In this document: piece after piece, positions 9,562 to 17,964 of the stretch
How positions within the stretch are numbered: the first letter of the stretch is position 1
How the letters are laid out: every line of letters begins with the position of its first letter
From: Sordaria brevicollis
Lineage: Eukaryota > Ascomycota > Sordariomycetes > Sordariales > Sordariaceae
DNA: 18,353 nt
Assembly (NCBI GenBank): GCA_033439795.1
Contig: JAUTDP010000026.1
Location: 1 to 18,353 of the forward strand
Direction: 5' to 3'
Made by a program: the position numbers and the translations under genes
The notes under the pieces: model-generated
Told to the model about the DNA's origin: nothing
Databases searched by the model: none
The model's input: the letters and a program-made list of their open reading frames with translations, nothing else

Positions 9562-9607
9562 GGGGATGTGTAGCTAAATTTGGGGGGATGTATAGTTAGT
9601 TTTACCC
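9562..9607 (-). repeat. MULE right terminal inverted repeat
   Basis: Reverse complement of the left terminal repeat at 40 of 46 positions, ending ..TTAGTTTTACCC. The DNA on the inner side is RIP-mutated, while the DNA on the outer side is normal, so this repeat is the border of the AT-rich block. Confidence 0.92.
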
Positions 9608-9615
9608 TATTTCTA
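9608..9615. repeat. MULE target site duplication, right copy
   Basis: TATTTCTA, identical to 5264-5271. It can also be read as a TA duplication, but the full 8-base match is unlikely by chance and fits the MULE motifs. Confidence 0.9.
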
Positions 9616-10115
9616 CAACCTCTACCGTAGCCCAGTGAGCTCCGAAAGTGTACCTTAGGACTTGGTTGAAGAACTTGAAAGAGAGTATTTATAGAGGTCT
9701 AAGATAGAAAATCTAGTACTTTGCACGTCCCCCACCGTCTACTCACTTCGGAGTTCTTGCCAGTTGCCACACATGCTCATTAGCTCATAGAGGCTGCATG
9801 GAGGCTGCATGGAATTATCACCATGTGCACTGCGTGTGTCACCCGATCGCGTGTTTGCCCTACCCTATTTCTTAATTTCCTCGAATTTTGTATACTTCAA
9901 CCGCCTGGCCGGATTAGCACTCCAATCCTGAAAGCCACTTCGCTCCTTGCAACGAAACACACTAGCAACTTCTACCTTGACACCCCAAAGAGCCTCGTTC
10001 TCTCCGCACTCCTCAACTTCCATCCAACCTTCACCACCAAATCCCCCGAACATTGGATCTTGACATCACCACTACAGTACATAACCTTCAAACTACACGG
10101 CAGGCAGTCATCACC
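9616..10115 (+). promoter_or_regulatory. Upstream region of the secreted-protein gene
   Basis: This is normal-composition DNA between the MULE and the ATG at 10116. It contains a TATA-like TATTTATAG at about 9686 and an 11-bp tandem duplication AGGCTGCATGG at 9791-9801 and 9802-9812. No protein-coding gene is supported here, although short frames run through it. The promoter is the likely content, and the MULE ends 508 bp before the start codon. Confidence 0.4.
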
Positions 10116-10697
10116 ATGAAGTTCATTTTGGCAACGGCCGTCTTGGCCGGGTTTGTTGCAGCTAAGCTTGAAGAACTCGACTTTTCCAAGTTCAACCTCG
10201 AGGAGTGCACCGTACGATAAGAAACCGCCTACCAAATGACAGGCATTGGCGTCCCCCAACTTGATCCGCACTTGGAATATTGGAAGTGCATTGTCTTTTA
10301 TGGCGAATGGCATCCCTTCTACGACTACGCGTGCTTGTGCCAAGGTGGCGATGGCGAAGGATCAGCTATGATCCAGGCAGCGATTGAGGGTAATGCAGCT
10401 TGGATGAACTGTGGAACACCCGACTTTTCCGGTAAGTATCTTCATGTGTACATGTATCTGTCGCGGCCTTGTTGCCTGTTGTTCAAGTAGTCCTCCATAC
10501 TGATAATGGATGTTTTCTCATACCTAGCTCTCGAACCTCGCGTCACCTCCGAAATCAAGTACTTCTGCCACCAAGTATTAAGCGAAGCCAAGTCTACTTC
10601 TACTACGGCCGTGTCCGCTACCCGGAGGACAATAACTATCTCTACTACACTGTTAACCTCGACTACACCAGCTACTGGTGCGAGCACAAGAGCGTAG
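10116..10697 (+). pseudogene. Small secreted cysteine-containing protein (CFEM-like), interrupted by an in-frame TAA
   Basis: The gene is read as two exons (10116-10431, 10528-10697) joined across a 96-nt intron with donor GTAAGT and acceptor CTAG, giving 161 codons. Codons 1-16 (MKFILATAVLAGFVAA) form a signal peptide. Six cysteines follow, at about 31, 58, 73, 75, 99 and 119, including D-Y-A-C-L-C (70-75), the most recognisable piece of the fungal CFEM pattern. The tail (127-160) is Ser/Thr-rich, as in many CFEM proteins. Codon 35 is TAA (10218-10220). The frame continues open and protein-like beyond it, and a CAA-to-TAA change would explain it, which is the base change RIP makes. A 31-nt intron hiding the stop would be too short and would shift the frame. 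It is therefore probably a recent pseudogene or a polymorphic allele. CFEM assignment is tentative. Confidence 0.6.
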
Positions 10698-11587
10698 TTA
10701 CCGAGTGTTGAATTTGCACGTCGGGACGAACGGAACGAAGGAAGGCGAGAGCTTGAGTGTTGGGAAGGGAAAACAAGAGGTTGGAAGGTTAACGGCAAGG
10801 CACTGGAAGGAGTGGGTTTTTGGAAACGGACAATTCGAAGAAGGAAGGGCTCAATCCTGGAAGGTGCCTGGTGACAATCTTGGACGAGCGAGGCGAGGAC
10901 GACTGGAGGAAGGAAGACTGGAAGTACTGAATGCTACAAAAGGAATGGCTGCCGCACAAGAGGAGGCGGACTTGATGGGTGAAGACTGGATGAAAACGAT
11001 CAACGCAGAGAACGCCCGAGCCGGCAAGGCTGGAGGAGAGAACTGAATGAACCTATGGTGTAAGGGAAGCCAAAAGGCAACGGGTTAAAAGAGAAGAAAT
11101 GGGGTTTTCTATCCACAACCTCTACGTCTGCAAGGTTTTATGGGTAGACGTAACTCTTCCACCCAGCAGTTGCGAACACTGCAAGACGGCCACGAACAAG
11201 CACCAGATCCATGAGTACCATTGCGCCGATATACACCTATCATCCATGCCATAAGACTCAGTGCCCATACAATATGCCCATTTGTATCCCACGCCCATGA
11301 TCAGAAGGAAGAAAGCCAGGAACGAGCGGACCGTGTGCCAAAGAGCGGCAGAATGACCAAAGAAACCTAGAATCCAAACGTCAATGTGAAACATATCTTC
11401 CGACGCTTCCAAACGCCCGGTTCTAGACTGCCGATGTCAAAGAAACCAACTGCTGCAGAGCAACTGTCTGGATCAGGCTCTCGAGTCCACCATGATCAAA
11501 TTGATCAGTGTCCCACATGCACATTGGTGATAGTCATGTGCCGGCCATCTGTTTACTAAAAACGAACATGGCTCAGGGGCATCAGTA
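10698..11587. other. Intergenic region, no confident gene
   Basis: About 0.9 kb between the secreted-protein gene and the Yippee gene. A plus-strand frame to 11046 is made of charged, low-complexity residues and starts inside the previous gene, so it is more likely 3' leader/trailer sequence than a gene. One minus-strand frame (11122-11412) is listed separately. At about 11490-11510 two TGATCA palindromes sit three bases apart. I see no RNA gene. Confidence 0.5.
11122..11412 (-). CDS. Doubtful small membrane-protein ORF
   Basis: A 96-codon frame starting M-E-A-S-E-D-M-F. It has one long hydrophobic stretch at about residues 13-45 and a second at about 64-84, so a two-helix membrane protein is conceivable. 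Two Met codons close to the start leave the initiation site unclear. I recognise no family, find no supporting splice sites, and codon use does not stand out. It lies in the same orientation as the Yippee gene, whose stop is 175 bp upstream, so it could also be part of that gene's 3' untranslated region. Treat it as unproven. Confidence 0.2.
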   Translation of the reverse strand: MEASEDMFHIDVWILGFFGHSAALWHTVRSFLAFFLLIMGVGYKWAYCMGTESYGMDDRCISAQWYSWIWCLFVAVLQCSQLLGGRVTSTHKTLQT

Positions 11588-12571
11588 TCACGACCAATAA
11601 CCCCCTCCCCTACGCGGCTTCATATTGGTCACTTTCCCCTTTCTTCGCTTGGCCACAGTCTCGGCATCCCAGACGCCGGCAAAAATGTCATCGCATTCTG
11701 AGTCATCGTCGGAGTCGAAGACGACTGTCGTTGGTGTCGCCGGTTCTGGTTCTTCTTGTTGCTGCTGGCGTTCCACTCCCTCCTCTTGGTCTTCCTCCCC
11801 AGGTGAAGAAGTAGGTTCTTTCTGTTTCTGTTTCCCTACACCCGCGGCCCGCTTCTTTTCCGTAGCAGCAGTATCAACAGGAGAAGAGGAAGACGAATCC
11901 TCCCAACTCCTAAACGTCACCACCCTCGCGCACTCCAGTATGAACTTTCCCACTTTATACTTTTGCGAAGCCTCCTTGGCATCCACATATTTCCACCCCA
12001 GCTTGCTGCTGCACACGGCGCAGGTGATGTCAGCGACCGTGTGCTGGCCTGTGACCAGGCGGCGGGATTCAGGGGCTTCTGTCAGAATATTGGGCAGGTC
12101 TGTTGGCTGCCCCTTGGCAGATTGTGGTTGTTGTTGATGGGATCCCGATGTTTGTTGTGGTGTAGGTGACACGAGATATGCCCGGCCGTGGCGACCGGTG
12201 AAGCCCTTGCTTATGATCTGGGAGGCAAAAGCTATGTCGGTTGCGCAGTGGGCGCAGCGGAGGATATCGGGTTGGATGGGTGAGAGATGGGTAGAGTGTC
12301 GATTTGATGATGGGACCGAAGAAGAAGGGGCGTAATCGGATGATGAAAAGGCGGTGGTGAATGAATCCGGGGAACTTGAAAGTGAGGGAATGCTGTCGGA
12401 TTCGCTGGTGTCGTCGAGATGGTGATGGTATGTCTGAGTGAGTGTAGTAGTGATTGACGGCCGTCGTCGACGGAACGGAAGGTTGAAGCTCGGAAGAAGG
12501 TAGATGGGTTTGGTTGGGCCACTGTCGGCCGAAGCCGGCGAGCTGCTGGTGGTGTACAGACTAAAAACCAT
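11588..12571 (-). CDS. Yippee-family zinc-binding protein
   Basis: A single uninterrupted 327-residue frame. Residues 103-220 form a Yippee domain: C-A-H-C at 106-109, I-I-S-K-G-F-T-G-R-H-G-R-A-Y-L at about 119-133, a TGxHxVxDI segment (174-182), C-A-V-C at 184-187, then L-G-W-K-Y and S-Q-K-Y-K-V-G-K-F-I-L-E at 191-213. The two CxxC pairs bind one zinc ion in this family, which resembles Mis18 and cereblon folds. Compared with compact 100-120-residue Yippee proteins it has a Ser/Pro-rich N-terminal extension of about 100 residues, a Gln/Ser-rich insert (about 137-158) inside the domain, and an acidic then basic C-terminal tail (about 240-327). The exact cellular role of fungal Yippee proteins is poorly known. 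The start ATG is the first in frame with the domain. It is divergent from the antizyme gene. Confidence 0.93.
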   Translation of the reverse strand: MVFSLYTTSSSPASADSGPTKPIYLLPSFNLPFRRRRPSITTTLTQTYHHHLDDTSESDSIPSLSSSPDSFTTAFSSSDYAPSSSVPSSNRHSTHLSPIQPDILRCAHCATDIAFASQIISKGFTGRHGRAYLVSPTPQQTSGSHQQQPQSAKGQPTDLPNILTEAPESRRLVTGQHTVADITCAVCSSKLGWKYVDAKEASQKYKVGKFILECARVVTFRSWEDSSSSSPVDTAATEKKRAAGVGKQKQKEPTSSPGEEDQEEGVERQQQQEEPEPATPTTVVFDSDDDSECDDIFAGVWDAETVAKRRKGKVTNMKPRRGGGYWS

Positions 12572-13687
12572 AGTGTCGTTGGCCGATGCTGTGATACTCG
12601 GGGAATCGGGATCTCCGAAAACAAGTTACCCGACGACGGCGAGAAAAGATGACCAAGTCAAGAGCGAGTGAAGGGCACTTTGAAAAGACGTGAAAAGACC
12701 TGAACAAACGGAAGTCAAACTTCAAACAAGTCTGAGGTTTGGGAGTGATGGACATATAACATTTACCTTCCTTTTTGAATCCAGGGGTCAATGAGGCTGC
12801 CATGTCCCGTCCAAGTGTCAGGTTGAGGGAGAAGGGGGGAGGGGGGTGAGGTGGTCATCCGGGCGTGTCATGCCTCCCACACTCCTTGACCACCATTGAC
12901 TCTGTTCTCGACCGAATCCTCGGACCTTGTTGCGACTCATGAACCGTGACAACGATTAACAAGTGATGGTTTCGTTTCGACTTCAGGCCCAGAAGACATG
13001 ATCACCATTTGGTCCATGTTGTGTTGTTTGCTACTGTAAGATGCAGACGGCAGGCTGAGAAAGAAGACGTCGGACACTGCATATGCAGCAGCACCCAATG
13101 GCCGCAACTCCCACTGAAGTGAAATGAATGGTTGAAAATGGCAAGAATAAGACAAAGTCATGCCCAACGTCTAACAAAGAAGAGAACTTGTGACCTTGTT
13201 CACCACTTACACGGACGCCCGTAGGTCCTGTAGATCACCAAAGCCCCCGCCCGGTGCCGAGGCCAGTCCTCCCTTATCGATAGGCAGAGGATCTCCCAAG
13301 AGGCAGGGACGATCCCTCCACTGCAGAGTGCAGAGACCCGTGCAAGCCGAAGTGGAGGGGGGGTCCAGTGTGTTTCAACAGACCCCCATTTGTCTTGGCG
13401 CCCAGTCTTCGTTTTACGTGATTGAGATGGAGCGACATGGTTCGTCAGACGTAAAGACAATCACTTTTCGACTCTTGGCCGCGTACAAAAAAGAAGAAAG
13501 AGGGCATTTTGAGATTGCGATGACACAGCAAGCGAGAAGGTGCGGCCGTTTCAAGTGGGGAAAAAGGGAAGGCACAGGCCACGAACAGGGAAAGAAGGGG
13601 GAAAATTGACGATTGTCTGGGAAAGGCCAATGCTCTGCTCGCTCTGCCAAGACCTGAACTCCAGCGAAACCAAGGCGGCCAAACACC

Positions 13688-13693
13688 CACGTG
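13688..13693. promoter_or_regulatory. CACGTG (E-box) site
   Basis: A palindromic CACGTG followed by A lies about 610 bp before the antizyme start codon. Basic helix-loop-helix factors bind this core in fungi. Whether it acts here is unknown. Confidence 0.35.
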
Positions 13694-13918
13694 ATGGACA
13701 AATTACCCCATTGTTTCCTCACTTTGTGCAAGGAAGGGAAGTGCATTCAATTCAGCTCTTTTTGCCCCCCGAAGCTTCCTGTTCTCTCTCCTCACTTGCA
13801 CTGCACTCACACAATTCAACAGTCACACAAACTGGACACATCAGTCACAGCATTTGAAGACACTGCAGCAGTGAAATACCAAGAGTCTCGATCCATTTCC
13901 TCCCAATTCCAACAACAG

Positions 13919-13942
13919 ACCAACCAACCAACCAACCAACCA
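13919..13942 (+). repeat. ACCA microsatellite, six exact copies
   Basis: Six perfect tetranucleotide units in the presumed antizyme leader region. Likely to vary in length between strains. Confidence 0.85.
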
Positions 13943-14299
13943 CACCGCCACGACAATCAAATCCCTAAAAAAAGTCAAAGTTCTCTTCCCTGCAGAGCCC
14001 AATTCTTCCCTATCTCCCAAGCATAACTCAAATTGCCCAACCCCTGCCACGGTAGTATATCTAGCCGTCAATCTTGCCCGATTTTCCAGTCTGCGAACCG
14101 AACCCCATCTCTCCTCGTCAACAACGACAACGACATCGACAACGACAACATCCGATCTAACCTAGGACCATCGCCTACGACTTATCCGCCATCGACAGCA
14201 CCTACTGACATTCGTGGTCTCCCCCCCCCCCAATCAACCAACCTACAACACACACCCCATCGAAACCGTTGCAAGCCGACAAGGTGGCATCTCTCAACA

Positions 14300-15398
14300 A
14301 TGGCGCCAATGAAACAGGATAATCTCTTTAGTAGTAGTAGTAATTACTACGGCGAGGACGTCGTCTCTTCTGCCTCTAACCACCAAATGGAGGCCGTCGA
14401 CATCCTCGCCAGCTGCTACCTCGTCTCCAACTACCCGGGCGCCCAGCTCAAGGGCCTCCACTACTGCGCTACGGGCCTCACAGGGGCCGAGTGGTATTCC
14501 TGAGGTCCCTTCGACGGGACTTCCATCGCCGCCATCAAGCCCCCCCCTCGCGGCCCTCGACACGTCGACCAACCAGCTTGCCGTGACTGCCAAGGCGAAC
14601 AGCAGTACTAAGCATGGCAACAGACGTGCCAACTCGAGTGGTAACAGCAACAGCAACAACAGCAGGGGCCGAAGAGGGGGGGCAACACTACGCATCAGGG
14701 AAGAATGTGAGAGATTCTTTTGCGAGACTTTGCGCGCCGTGCTTCTAGGTGAGAAGAACTTGGCGACTGCAAACTCGGGCCTGGCTGGTAGTGTTTTTTA
14801 TAACCATCACAACGTCAACAACACCAACAATGACACTCCTTTAACCCCCCCATACGACTATGACTATGCAATCGGGGATAAACACCCGATGAGTACGAGT
14901 CAACAACACGGATTTGATGATGCATCTGCCACTGCTACTGGAAACGGAAACGGAGGACAATTGTCGCATCGGGTCGACTCGTGGATCGAACTATGGGACT
15001 ACGTCGGCGGCGCCAGCTTTCGCGGGGTGGTCACCGAGGATATGGAGACGGGCGAGAAGACGTTGATGATCTTTTTTGACGAGCAGAGTGTGGAGGGGAG
15101 GGATTTGAAGAAGGCGTATGTGTACACCACACAAACCCCCTTTCCATGTCTTGAGTATTCACTAACGAACACACAAAAAAACAGCCTCGTAGCCCTCATC
15201 GAACTCGCCGACGGCCCCCTCGCCTGCTCGCACATGGTCATCTGCCTCGACCGCTCCATCCCGGAAGAGGAAGCAGTTCCCCTTATGAAGGGACTGCAGT
15301 GGGCCGGGTTCTCCATGACCACTTTCGACTTTTGGTCGGGTGGAAAGGTTTGTGACGTGGTTAGTGGAAGGTGGTTGTTTATGGGTATGGAGATGTGA
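14300..15398 (+). CDS. Ornithine decarboxylase antizyme, made by +1 programmed frameshift
   Basis: Antizyme binds ornithine decarboxylase monomers, blocks the enzyme and sends it to the proteasome without ubiquitin, so polyamines limit their own synthesis. The first frame (14300-14503, 67 codons, start context CAACAATGG) ends in A-E-W-Y-S then TGA. Shifting +1 on TCC TGA continues at 14502 through 15398. A 69-nt intron (15116-15184; GTATGT, CACTAAC, ACAG) is removed, leaving about 342 residues. The conserved C-terminal domain (about 226-342) contains F-F-D-E-Q, A-L-V-A-L-I-E-L-A-D, C-S-H-M-V-I-C-L-D-R, G-L-Q-W-A-G-F and W-L-F-M-G-M-E, as expected of fungal antizymes. A Ser/Asn-rich, poorly conserved linker joins the two parts. 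An in-frame ATG at 14033 would add 89 low-complexity residues and is less likely. Confidence 0.93.
14498..14503 (+). promoter_or_regulatory. Antizyme +1 recoding site TCC-TGA
   Basis: TCC (14498-14500) is the last sense codon of the first frame and TGA (14501-14503) its stop. UCC-UGA preceded by a Trp-X-Ser context is the frameshift site kept from fungi to mammals. High polyamine levels raise frameshifting, which lets the main domain be made. Skipping the T at 14501 gives GAG as the next codon. Confidence 0.92.
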
Positions 15399-15909
15399 GA
15401 TTTCCGTTCATGGCAACATATGGCAGCGAACATGACGGGATGGATGCATCGGACCAGACGGACATCATGGAAAGGAAACATGAAAGGACGGTTAAGGTGG
15501 AGGAGAAAAGAGGAGGAGGGAAATGACTTGGCTGTGAAAAGCAGGGATTTTCTTTTTTACTATCTGCTCTCAACCAAAAGTCTGCTTGTTTCTTGTTTCT
15601 TCTTCCATTAGTTATGTGCGTTTTTTCTCTTCTTCTTCTACTACTACTTTCACTTCTTGGTTGACGGACAGGTTTTGGAGCATATGATGATGGTTGGGAT
15701 TATCTTTCGTTTCTGGATTTTGTATTGCTGAATGGTTTGTTGAATATGGAGGACTTCACTTCAAGCAGCCGAGACTAGGAATAACACATACATTCACGGC
15801 TCACACCACACCGTCCCGTTCCAGTTCCACGAATGTGATGTGATGTCTAAATACATTTCTCTCTATATGCTATGCAAAAATCTTTTTCTAACCACCAAAA
15901 CCTCCCGAA
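15399..15909. other. Convergent 3' region between antizyme and HIS7
   Basis: The two genes face each other with 511 bp between stop codons. The region is T-rich on the plus strand (about 15545-15660), as expected for 3' untranslated DNA. No canonical AATAAA was seen on either strand, and the short frames here have no recognisable content. Confidence 0.5.
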
Positions 15910-17677
15910 CTACAGATCACCCTCAAACTGCCTCACCACCAGCCCCCTCGCCTTCAACTCCTCCTTCACCTGCTGCACGGTATACTCCCCCCTGTGGAAC
16001 ATACCCGCACCAAGCGCCGCATCCGTCGTCGTCTCCCTAAACGCCTCCTCAAAGTGTCCCGGGTTGCCCGCACCCGAGCTGGCAATAACCGGTATCCTCA
16101 CCGCCGCTTTGACCTGTCTAATCAGCTCCAAATCAAACCCGCTGTTCGTTCCATCTTTATCAATGCAGTTCAGCAAGATCTCGCCACAGCCCATCGCCTC
16201 CACAGCCTGCGTCAGCTCCACAACGTCCAGATCCCGCGTCTCGCGTCCGCCCTTGATCGTGCACGCGTACCAGCAGTACTCCTCCCCCTTGGGACCCGGG
16301 TAGGAAGTCTTGACGGTGGCGTGCCGAGTGGCGTCCGGCTTGGGAACGTACACCCGCTTCGGGTCGACCGAGACGACGACGGCTTGGTTTCCGTACGCTT
16401 TGCTGATTTGCTCAATGGCCGTGTTGCCGAACAAAGTCTTGTTGGAGGCGTAGTACTCCTCGGCGGCGATGACGGCGTCGGAACCGATCGAGACCTTGTC
16501 GGCGCCCGACTGGAAGTACATGGTTGCAATCTCCAGAGCGGACACCTTGGTGCCGTCCGTGTCGACGGTGTCGCGGATGCCGCCTCCCACGGTTAAGGGG
16601 ACGAAGACGGTCTTGGAGGTCAGGCGCAGGATCTCGAGCATGGGCAGGTCGGCCACGGGGCAGTCGCGGAAGGAGGTAATGTTGAGGAAGGTCACTTCGT
16701 CGGCGCCTTGCTCGTAGTACTTGCGCGCCATCTCGACGGGTTTTCCCAGGTTGCGCACGTTGCGGTCGTCGGACTTTTCGCGGACGTCGTATTGGTCGCC
16801 CTTGGTCACGACGAGGTCGCCTTGGTCGTTGGTGCGCACGTCCAGGCAGGCGATGACGCGGCGGGTCAGACCTTCCTTGCCGACGAGGGCGGAGTCGATG
16901 CCGGAGTTGGAAGCGACGGACTGGGGAGGGTGGGAGGCTAGAGCGGCGGCGCCGGAACCGTCGAGGAAGGAACGCAGCACGCGAAGGCCGGCCACGCCAG
17001 ATTTCTCGGGGTGGAATTGGGTGGCCATCACGTTACCCCGTGCGATGGCGCCGACAAAGGTCTCGCCGCCGTAAACGCCCGTGGCGACGGCCCAGCCTTG
17101 GGATTCGAGCTCGCCCTTGGTGTAGGGCATCTTGTACGAGTGGACGTAGTAGTATTTGGAGTCGGGGTTGAGGCCGAACAGGGTCGGGTTGGTCGGGCAC
17201 GAGGCGTCGTTCCAGCCGATGTGAGGCACCGACTTGGAGGTGTCGTCGAACCGGTCGAGCTTGCCGGGGAGAACGCCCAGGCCGGGGACGTCGGGGTCTT
17301 CGGCTGAGCCTTCGAAGAGGGCCTGCAGACCGACGCAGATGCCCATGAAGGGCTTGCCCGAGTCGATGTGGGCGCGGATGGCGGGCATGTAGCCGGCCGA
17401 GGCGAGCTGGGAGAGGCAGTGGCCAAAGTGGCCTACGCCGGGGAGGATGAGTTTCTGTCACATGTGAGGAGGGTTGTTAGTGTCTCCCGTGTGTCTTGGT
17501 GAAGCTATTCGGGTTGGCGCATTCTTGGGAAAGAGAGAGTAAACATGGACGTACATCGGCATTGGCAACCTCTTCGGGGGTGCGGACCCACTCGACGCTG
17601 TAGCCAACCCTCTCAATGGCATTGACCAGGCTGCGCACGTTGCCGGCGACGTAGTCTAGGAGGTGGACGGTCGGCAT
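15910..17677 (-). CDS. HIS7: Imidazole glycerol phosphate synthase, fused glutaminase-cyclase (HisHF)
   Basis: This enzyme makes imidazole glycerol phosphate for histidine synthesis, using ammonia from glutamine, and releases AICAR to purine synthesis. Two exons (17677-17555, then 17454-15910) are joined in phase 0 across a 100-nt intron (GTACGT donor, ACTAAC branch, ACAG acceptor), giving 555 residues, close to the 552 of yeast His7. The glutaminase half has L-P-G-V-G-H-F-G (about 44-52), the nucleophile Cys81 in G-I-C-V-G-L-Q, and His189/Glu191 in Q-F-H-P-E-K-S. The cyclase half has Asp246 in [14 protein letters not shown], Asp405 in V-S-V-D-P-K and I-D-K-D-G-T-N-S-G. All catalytic residues are present. 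The enzyme acts in the cytosol. A CPC1/Gcn4-type site lies upstream. Confidence 0.97.
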
Positions 17678-17766
17678 TTTGGGCTGTTTGTTGTTTGTCT
17701 TCGTTCCCAGTTCTGGTCAACCTGGCAACGGACGGACAGTGACGGAGTTTTATCCAAAAGTTTTGG

Positions 17767-17773
17767 TGAGTCA
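17767..17773 (-). promoter_or_regulatory. CPC1/Gcn4-type site upstream of HIS7
   Basis: TGAGTCA, reading TGACTCA on the HIS7 strand, is a perfect match to the binding core of CPC1/Gcn4, the activator of amino acid synthesis genes under starvation. It lies 90 bp upstream of the HIS7 ATG, a normal position for such a site. Confidence 0.7.
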
Positions 17774-17964
17774 AGGATGTGCCGCTCTGTGATACGTCAG
17801 AAAGAACGTCCAGCCCAGACAGTTACAATACTCGTCGGTTAGGTGTTGGTGCTATGGGTAGGTCCAGCCAACCTCCTCTCTTAATCCCCTTCGAGAATCG
17901 GGAATTTTACCTATAACGCGCAAACTCTGTAACGCTCCAGAACGCTCACAATACAACAATTCCA

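Larger units (their letters stand above)
1..9607. repeat. RIP-mutated AT-rich repeat island
   Basis: This long AT-rich block has no intact open reading frame. In the first 300 bases I count one CpA and no TpG, while TpA is everywhere and CpG is still common. That pattern is the known product of repeat-induced point mutation, which turns CpA into TpA (TpG into TpA on the other strand) in duplicated fungal DNA; plain CpG methylation decay would have removed CpG instead. Stretches 1-1114, 1894-2148, 3140-3810 and 4110-4780 hold nothing I can identify beyond this. Less mutated pockets occur at about 2220-2470, 3085-3135, 4850-5263 and 6668-6953. The block ends sharply at the right terminus of the MULE (9607). 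Confidence 0.93.
5272..9607 (-). mobile_element. Mutator-like DNA transposon (MULE), RIP-inactivated
   Basis: The element is 4,336 bp long. Its ends are inverted repeats of at least 46 bp starting GGGTAAAACTAA, and exact 8-bp copies of TATTTCTA flank it. The interior is heavily RIP-mutated, but the minus strand still spells conserved motifs of the MULE transposase (see 8160-8460). A Glu/Lys-rich stretch on the minus strand at about 6060-6140 may be a coiled-coil part of the same or a second protein. A solo LTR interrupts the element at 6668-6953. Most MULEs duplicate 9 bp; 8 bp is within the range seen. With no open frame left it can no longer make transposase. Confidence 0.9.
12572..14299. 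promoter_or_regulatory. Shared divergent promoter region of the Yippee and antizyme genes
   Basis: About 1.7 kb separates the two start codons. Short frames on both strands overlap each other and look like chance. The half next to the antizyme gene is rich in C and A with short repeats typical of a long fungal 5' leader: an ACCA repeat (13919-13942), CAACGACAACGACAT-type repeats (about 14120-14150) and a run of 11 C (14221-14231). A CACGTG lies at 13688-13693. Several ATGs precede 14300, including one at 14033 in the same frame as the antizyme start, so upstream initiation or small upstream frames are possible. No RNA gene is visible. Confidence 0.5.

Noticed and set aside
5270..9609. Reading the 4.3-kb element as Tc1/mariner (TA duplication) or hAT (ends starting TAGGG)
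   Set aside because: The TA reading ignores the exact 8-bp TATTTCTA match. The TAGGG reading leaves no 8-bp duplication. The transposase motifs fit MULE.
9823..10119. 98-codon plus-strand frame upstream of the secreted-protein gene
   Set aside because: No recognisable content; it runs through the promoter/leader and overlaps the better start at 10116.
10192..10250. A tiny intron hiding the TAA in the secreted-protein gene (GTACGA to ACAG)
   Set aside because: It would be about 31 nt, below the usual fungal minimum, and would shift the frame away from the cysteine-bearing reading.
10678..11046. 122-codon plus-strand frame
   Set aside because: It starts inside the upstream gene and is charged, low-complexity sequence with no domain; probably untranslated region.
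13190..13857. Several overlapping frames of 80-140 codons on both strands
   Set aside because: They overlap each other on both strands, have no recognisable domains and lie in the divergent promoter region.
14294..14695. Minus-strand frame with Leu-rich start resembling a signal or membrane segment
   Set aside because: It is the complement of CAG/AAC-rich antizyme coding sequence, and the antizyme reading is firmly supported.
15994..17461. Several long frames opposite or out of phase with HIS7
   Set aside because: They are shadows produced by the GC-rich third positions of HIS7.
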